In this document: in pieces, positions 60,514 through 64,000 of the stretch | How the letters are laid out: every line of letters starts with the position of its first letter | Position numbering within the stretch: position 1 is the stretch's first letter | Source of the DNA: Pseudomonas sp. IAC-BECa141 | GTDB lineage: Bacteria; Pseudomonadota; Gammaproteobacteria; Pseudomonadales; Pseudomonadaceae | Reading direction: 5' to 3' | Length of the DNA: 64,000 nucleotides | Assembly: GCF_020544405.1 (NCBI RefSeq) | Contig: NZ_CP065410.1 | Span: 2,232,001 to 2,296,000, forward strand | Made by a program: the position numbers and the translations under genes | Notes under the pieces: generated by a model | Told to the model about the DNA's origin: nothing | Databases searched by the model: none | Seen by the model: only the letters and a program-made list of their open reading frames with translations

Positions 60514-60595
60514 GTGCTTTGCGTTGCTGACGGCAAGAAGGCTCGAGCCGCTATAAACCGCATATTTCATCTCAATTAGCTGAGTACTGAGATAC

Positions 60596-60630
60596 AAAAA
60601 AACCGTACTTCCACGGGAAGCACGGTTTTT
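60596..60630. terminator. bidirectional rho-independent terminator
   Basis: AAAAAACCGTACTTCC-ACGG-GAAGCACGGTTTTT between the orphan antitoxin (+) and the toxin (-). Confidence 0.88.
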
Positions 60631-60653
60631 CGTGTTGATACGAGGACGCGATC

Positions 60654-60938
60654 TTAACTGGGGTCGCGTCGAGGGTATTCCTGACGCGCATGCAAGATGC
60701 TCACAATCTCAATTCGGTCCGCCACTTGATAAACGACGAGATAGTTCGGGCTTACCACAATCTCCCGAGTGCCGGGAGAGCGACCTTTGCGATACAGGTG
60801 TGGATGCCAAGGAAGCGCAGATGTAGTTTTTACGACTGACTTGTGAAGTGCTGTCGCCGCTACAAAATTTCGCTCGCCAATGTACTTCAGTATTTTCGAG
60901 AGTTCGACCCGAGCCTTGGGTCGCCACTTAATCTGCAT
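60654..60938 (-). CDS. RelE/ParE-family toxin
   Basis: The 94-residue protein (MQIKWRPKARVELSKILKYIGERNF...LYRKGRSPGTREIVVSPNYLVVYQVADRIEIVSILHARQEYP) has the ParE/RelE fold signatures, including the GTREIVV...YLVVYQV strands and HARQ C-terminal motif. ParE members poison gyrase and RelE members cut mRNA; the sequence does not separate them firmly. Its ATG overlaps the antitoxin gene by 11 bases, the usual coupling of such pairs. Confidence 0.92.
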   Translation of the reverse strand: MQIKWRPKARVELSKILKYIGERNFVAATALHKSVVKTTSALPWHPHLYRKGRSPGTREIVVSPNYLVVYQVADRIEIVSILHARQEYPRRDPS

Positions 60939-61134
60939 CAGCGCTTTTGCGCATTGATTCCATCAAGGCGTTTATTTCCGCCATCACTTGCTCATGGGGA
61001 ATACTCGGACGCGGATCATCGAGAGAGGCCTGTACTTCGGCCCGAAACCAACGGTCATAACTCGCAGCCTGCTCCTCGGGACCAAGATCCGAAACAACCG
61101 GGCACAGTGGGTCGATCAAAGACGGGTCGATCAT
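60928..61134 (-). CDS. RelB/StbD-like antitoxin of the toxin-antitoxin pair
   Basis: The 68-residue protein (MIDPSLIDPLCPVVSDLGPEEQAASYDRWFRAEVQASLDDPRPSIPHEQV...) precedes and overlaps the RelE/ParE-type toxin gene. GGAGG lies shortly before ATG 61134; longer in-frame starts upstream are unnecessary. It is the probable autoregulator of the operon and is paralogous to the orphan at 60322. Confidence 0.9.
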   Translation of the reverse strand: MIDPSLIDPLCPVVSDLGPEEQAASYDRWFRAEVQASLDDPRPSIPHEQVMAEINALMESMRKSADAD

Positions 61135-61355
61135 GGAACCTCCGGGTTTGGTGCCTGGAAGTCTATTCGGTAACGGTATCGCTGTCGTCGCTGTCTGGAT
61201 GAATTGCATGTTGGCCAAGCTCCATGAGGATCAAGTTGTCCCGGCAAATCCTAGAGCCTGCACTTCCGACGGCCAACCGCCAGAATTCGTCAGAAAAGTC
61301 CCCGATTTTCTGAAAACGGTATGTTTTCCGTAGGACGCCACTCAAGCGTCAGCGC

Positions 61356-61391
61356 AAAAAAAAACCGCGACCCTCAACAGGTCGCGGTTTT
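61356..61391 (-). terminator. rho-independent terminator after csgA-like gene
   Basis: ACCGCGACC-CTCAACA-GGTCGCGGT with a T run on the minus strand (A9 at 61356-61364 on the plus strand), 15 bases past the csgA stop. Confidence 0.92.
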
Positions 61392-61405
61392 CCAACACCC
61401 AACCC

Positions 61406-62857
61406 TTACTGCTGCAACACTGTCGCCTGGTTAGCCGACCCGAACTGTTGAATATTCGCGGTCTGCGTCATCCCGCTCTGATCCACATTGGCAATGTTCC
61501 CGGTCCCGCCCTGGGTCACGTACGCCACGTTCATGGTGTCAGCCTGTTTGACCGTGATCATGTTGTCGCTGCCGTACAGCTGCGCGGTGTAGGCCTGGTT
61601 GCCAGTGCCGGATTGATCGAATTCGGCGCTGTTGCCCGAGCCGTTCGACGAGCCCTGAACCAGGTTGGTGGTGCCGCGCTGGTCGGCGATGAGGATGTTG
61701 TCGCTGCCGTTCTGATCGAAGTACAGCTCGTTGTAGGAGTCCGCCTGGCTGACCGTGGTTTTGTTGCCGGTCCCGGTCTGGTTGGTGGTCATGATGTGGC
61801 CGACGCCGTCCTGGGTGAAGCTGGCGATGTTGCCGTTGCCGGCCTGATTGACCGTCGCACGCTGGTTGCTGCCGAACTGGCCGCCGTGTTGCGGGCCTTT
61901 CCAGTTGCTGGCGTAGACCTTGTTGTCGTTGCCCACCGAGGTGGCGTTGAGGGTGTGGCTGTCGCCGTTCTGGTAGGTGTAATGCACGTTGCCGTTGCCG
62001 ACTTGATAGAGCGCCAGCGTCGAGTTGACCGACTCGAACTGGTCGGCGTAGATGGCGTTGGTGTTGCCGACCTGGGTGACGGCGGCGGTGTTGTTTTCGC
62101 CATAGCTCTGGTCGACCACGGTTTCGTTGCTGTCGCCGTGCTGGTTGACGGTGGCCTGGCTGGCCAGTTGCGAGTCTTGCCAGATTTCGCTGCCGTTGAG
62201 GTTGCCGAACTGGTTGATGGTGATGTTGCCGCCGGTGCCGTTGCGCTGGTCGCCATAGGCGTAGTTGGTTTCACCGGCCTGGTTGATGCCGATCTGGCCG
62301 CCGTTGTGCAGTACTTGTTCGGCGGTGCCGTAGTTGGCGGTGCCGTATTGGGTAATCACCGAGCTGTTGCCGGTGCCTTCGTACAGTTGCTCGATGTTGG
62401 CTTCGTTGCTGTCGCCGAACTGGAAGGTCTTGCCTTCGCTGCCGTTCTGCGAGTCCTGGTAGACGAACGAGAAGTTGCCGGTGCCTTGCTGTTGTTGCAG
62501 GGCCTGGTTGCCGGCGCCGAAACCGAGGGACTGGCTGGCGTGGGCGGTGTTGAAGGCGCCGGTCTGTTGTTGGGTGATGGTGCTGTTGTCTTCATACAGC
62601 TGTTCGGCGTAACCGGCGTTGTAATCGCCGACGGCGTCCTGAGTGATGACGCTGGTGGCGGTGTCTTGCACGGCGGCGGCGTTGTTGCCCTGGCCCAGTT
62701 GGGTCTGGGTCGCGGTGCTGAACGGGGCCTGGGTCTGCTTCACATCAGCGATGTTGGCGGTGCCGAGCTGGCTCTGGGTGGAAATGCTGTCGTCGGCCAT
62801 GGCCTGGGCACTGATCATGACCAGGATGGCGGCGGTGAGGGGCGTCAGTTTGAACAT
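61406..62857 (-). CDS. csgA: CsgA-like major curlin amyloid subunit, long form (483 aa)
   Basis: After a signal peptide (MFKLTPLTAAILVMISAQAMA) the whole protein consists of about 18-20 imperfect repeats of 20-25 residues with Gln-x-Gly-x-x-Asn spacing, e.g. QVGNTNAIYADQ, QAGNGNIASFTQDG, QTGTGNKTTVSQ, QYGTANYGTAEQ. The usual CsgA has five repeats and about 150 residues, so this subunit is over three times longer, as in some pseudomonad curlins. GGAGAG precedes ATG 62857. It follows csgB by 26 bases and ends at a strong terminator; the matching export genes csgEFG are 2.3 kb away on the other strand. Confidence 0.92.
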   Translation of the reverse strand: MFKLTPLTAAILVMISAQAMADDSISTQSQLGTANIADVKQTQAPFSTATQTQLGQGNNAAAVQDTATSVITQDAVGDYNAGYAEQLYEDNSTITQQQTGAFNTAHASQSLGFGAGNQALQQQQGTGNFSFVYQDSQNGSEGKTFQFGDSNEANIEQLYEGTGNSSVITQYGTANYGTAEQVLHNGGQIGINQAGETNYAYGDQRNGTGGNITINQFGNLNGSEIWQDSQLASQATVNQHGDSNETVVDQSYGENNTAAVTQVGNTNAIYADQFESVNSTLALYQVGNGNVHYTYQNGDSHTLNATSVGNDNKVYASNWKGPQHGGQFGSNQRATVNQAGNGNIASFTQDGVGHIMTTNQTGTGNKTTVSQADSYNELYFDQNGSDNILIADQRGTTNLVQGSSNGSGNSAEFDQSGTGNQAYTAQLYGSDNMITVKQADTMNVAYVTQGGTGNIANVDQSGMTQTANIQQFGSANQATVLQQ

Positions 62858-62883
62858 GATGAACTCTCCGATGATTGCAGTGC

Positions 62884-63348
62884 TTAGCGATATTGCTTGA
62901 CCGAAACGCTCATGCCGTTGCCCGACTGGGTCACGGCGCTTTGCAGCCCCGTGCCCGCCTGCTCGATGCTGGCGTCGTTGTTGTTGCCGTTTTGCGAAAT
63001 CTGCGCACGGTTGTGGCTGCCGGTTTGCGTGATGGACGCGGCGTTGCCGGAGCCGTTTTGGGTGATCAAGGCCATCAGGTCGCTGCCTTGTTGCAGGATG
63101 TACGCCTCCTGATTGCTGCCCGACTGCACGATTCTGCCCAGCAGCGACTGACCGTTCTGTGAGAGCAGGGAAAGGTTGACCTGGCCGTTCTGGTCGATCA
63201 GGGCTTGCTGGCCCACGGGGGGCGGCAGTTCGCCGAGATCGGCGCTGTTGGGCGCCAGGTCATCGTTTTCCATCAGGTCGTCGGCGCGCACGCCCGCACT
63301 GACGCACAGGGCGAGCAGGCAAAGCAGGGCGGCGGTCGGCGTGTTCAT
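62884..63348 (-). CDS. csgB: CsgB-like minor curlin/nucleator
   Basis: The 154-residue protein has a signal peptide (MNTPTAALLCLLALCVSAGVRA), a short acidic-proline segment and five curlin repeats (e.g. QNGQSLLGRIVQSGSNQEAYILQQG, QNGSGNAASITQTGSHNRAQISQNGNNNDASIEQAG). Normal CsgB length and position before csgA support the nucleator role. AGGA precedes ATG 63348. The adhesin gene ends 93 bases upstream. Confidence 0.9.
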   Translation of the reverse strand: MNTPTAALLCLLALCVSAGVRADDLMENDDLAPNSADLGELPPPVGQQALIDQNGQVNLSLLSQNGQSLLGRIVQSGSNQEAYILQQGSDLMALITQNGSGNAASITQTGSHNRAQISQNGNNNDASIEQAGTGLQSAVTQSGNGMSVSVKQYR

Positions 63349-63393
63349 GGCGTTGTCCTGTGTTTTCCTGAATCCGAAATCCGGGCTGAGCGG

Positions 63394-63435
63394 GCCCCAC
63401 CCACTGCGCATTGAACGGTGTGGGGTGGGTGGGGC
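63394..63435. promoter_or_regulatory. perfect 11-bp inverted repeat between adhesin and csgB
   Basis: GCCCCACCCAC (63394-63404) and GTGGGTGGGGC (63425-63435) with a 20-base loop. There is no T run on either side, so it is more likely a processing or attenuation hairpin than a full terminator, letting csgB-csgA be read more or less than the upstream adhesin. Confidence 0.7.
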
Positions 63436-63441
63436 ATGGGC

Positions 63442-64000
63442 TCAGAGCGTGGTCACCGATACGGTGCGAACGGTGCCCTGGGACGAACGGATAGTGGCGG
63501 TCGGGTTGGCCGACGGCACGACCAGCGTGTTGTTCAGCGTCAGCCGCCAGCGTCCGGTCACCGGTACCGTGGTTGTACCCAGCGTCACCAATCCGCTCGG
63601 GGTGGTGACCTGCACGGTGATGGTGTTGCCGGTGGTCACCGATGAGGTGCCCGCGAAGTCCCAGTTGAAGCGTCCGCCGGAGCGGGCCTGCACGGTCGAG
63701 GTGGTGATCGTGAAGGTTTCCGCCGCTGGCCGTGGCGACACTTGCACCGTGACGGTCGCCGGCGTCGACTGGGCGCCGAAGCTGTCCCGGGCGATGTAGG
63801 TGAAGGTCGTGGTGAAGGCCGTGGTCACGGTGGCCGGTGGGGTGTAGGTGATCACCGTACCATCGGTGCTGACCGTGCCGCGTCCTGCCGGCGGTTGGGT
63901 CAGGCTGGCGACGCCCAGCGGTGTGTTGCCTTCCGGATCGGTGTCGTTGGCCAGGACGTTGATCGGGATTGCGACACCCAGCGTGGCAACGCTGTCGGCG
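63442..64000 (-). CDS. C-terminal end of a large Ig/cadherin-like repeat adhesin (partial)
   Basis: About 186 codons are visible, running in from the right edge and ending at TGA 63442. The sequence shows a bacterial Ig/cadherin-like module (VAIPINVLANDTDPEGNTPLGVASLTQPPAGRGTVSTDGTVITYTPP... FTYIARDSFGAQSTPATVTVQV) and a last beta domain (TFTITTSTVQARSGGRFNWDF ... ATIRSSQGTVRTVSVTTL). The NDTDPEG motif is typical of calcium-dependent adhesin repeats. It lies upstream of csgB-csgA on the same strand, so the three genes are probably one matrix operon. Confidence 0.85.
   Translation of the reverse strand, partial: ADSVATLGVAIPINVLANDTDPEGNTPLGVASLTQPPAGRGTVSTDGTVITYTPPATVTTAFTTTFTYIARDSFGAQSTPATVTVQVSPRPAAETFTITTSTVQARSGGRFNWDFAGTSSVTTGNTITVQVTTPSGLVTLGTTTVPVTGRWRLTLNNTLVVPSANPTATIRSSQGTVRTVSVTTL

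Overview
The window looks like chromosomal DNA from a Pseudomonas of the fluorescens group. It has GC-rich, densely packed genes, REP/REPIN-type intergenic palindromes (GTGGGAGCGAGCTTGCTC family), several LysR and AraC regulators, DUF6124-type small genes, and a large multicopper oxidase of the kind known from Mn(II)-oxidising pseudomonads. No rRNA, canonical tRNA, insertion sequence, phage or CRISPR array was seen.

Left part (1-6.6 kb): an RNA-repair locus. A partial rtcR (sigma-54 activator) is read leftward. Divergent from it, behind a good -24/-12 promoter, are rsr (Ro60-like), rtcB, an RlaP-type nucleotidyltransferase and rtcA. The 235-base rsr-rtcB gap can fold into two Y-RNA-like structures and carries a three-fold repeat. 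From 6.6 to 21.4 kb the genes are ordinary accessory metabolism and regulation: VOC protein, hydrolases, a YbfB-type MFS exporter with quinone oxidoreductase and divergent LysR regulator, pirin, a GlxA-type regulator, two convergent paralogous winged-helix/ATPase regulators (one lacking its C-terminal half), and an AraC regulator flanked by two genes that share an inverted 21-bp operator-like sequence.

21.5-34 kb: a 1348-residue Ig-repeat protein with an AT-rich, apparently exchanged C-terminal tip; a DUF6124 gene behind a structured RNA element that recurs with compensatory changes at a second DUF6124 gene near 59.8 kb; a DoxX/monooxygenase/amidohydrolase/isochorismatase-type operon; an MscS channel with a cyclic-nucleotide-binding domain; and a secreted HSL-type esterase with a LysR neighbour.

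34-64 kb: the most unusual region, which I read as an extracellular-matrix and metal-oxidation island. It holds a glycine-rich secreted protein, gspF and gspG (leftward), then rightward a lytic transglycosylase, a 1947-residue MnxG/McoA-type multicopper oxidase, a YVTN-type propeller protein, two Sco copper proteins, a cytochrome c-binding-protein fusion and a PpiC isomerase. These are followed by a lone receiver protein, a type II secretion-like operon (gspE, PilMNOP-like proteins, a secretin with a one-base frameshift, three pseudopilins) that runs by a 4-base overlap directly into csgE-csgF-csgG. The curlin-type amyloid subunits (a long csgA-like and a csgB-like gene) and the end of a large Ig/cadherin-like adhesin lie leftward at the right edge. 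Three -24/-12 promoters in this island, two of them with upstream copies of a CCCC-N6-GGGG palindrome, suggest a common sigma-54 activator outside the window. Between the islands sit a RelE/ParE-type toxin-antitoxin pair with an orphan antitoxin copy and a set of dispersed non-coding repeats.
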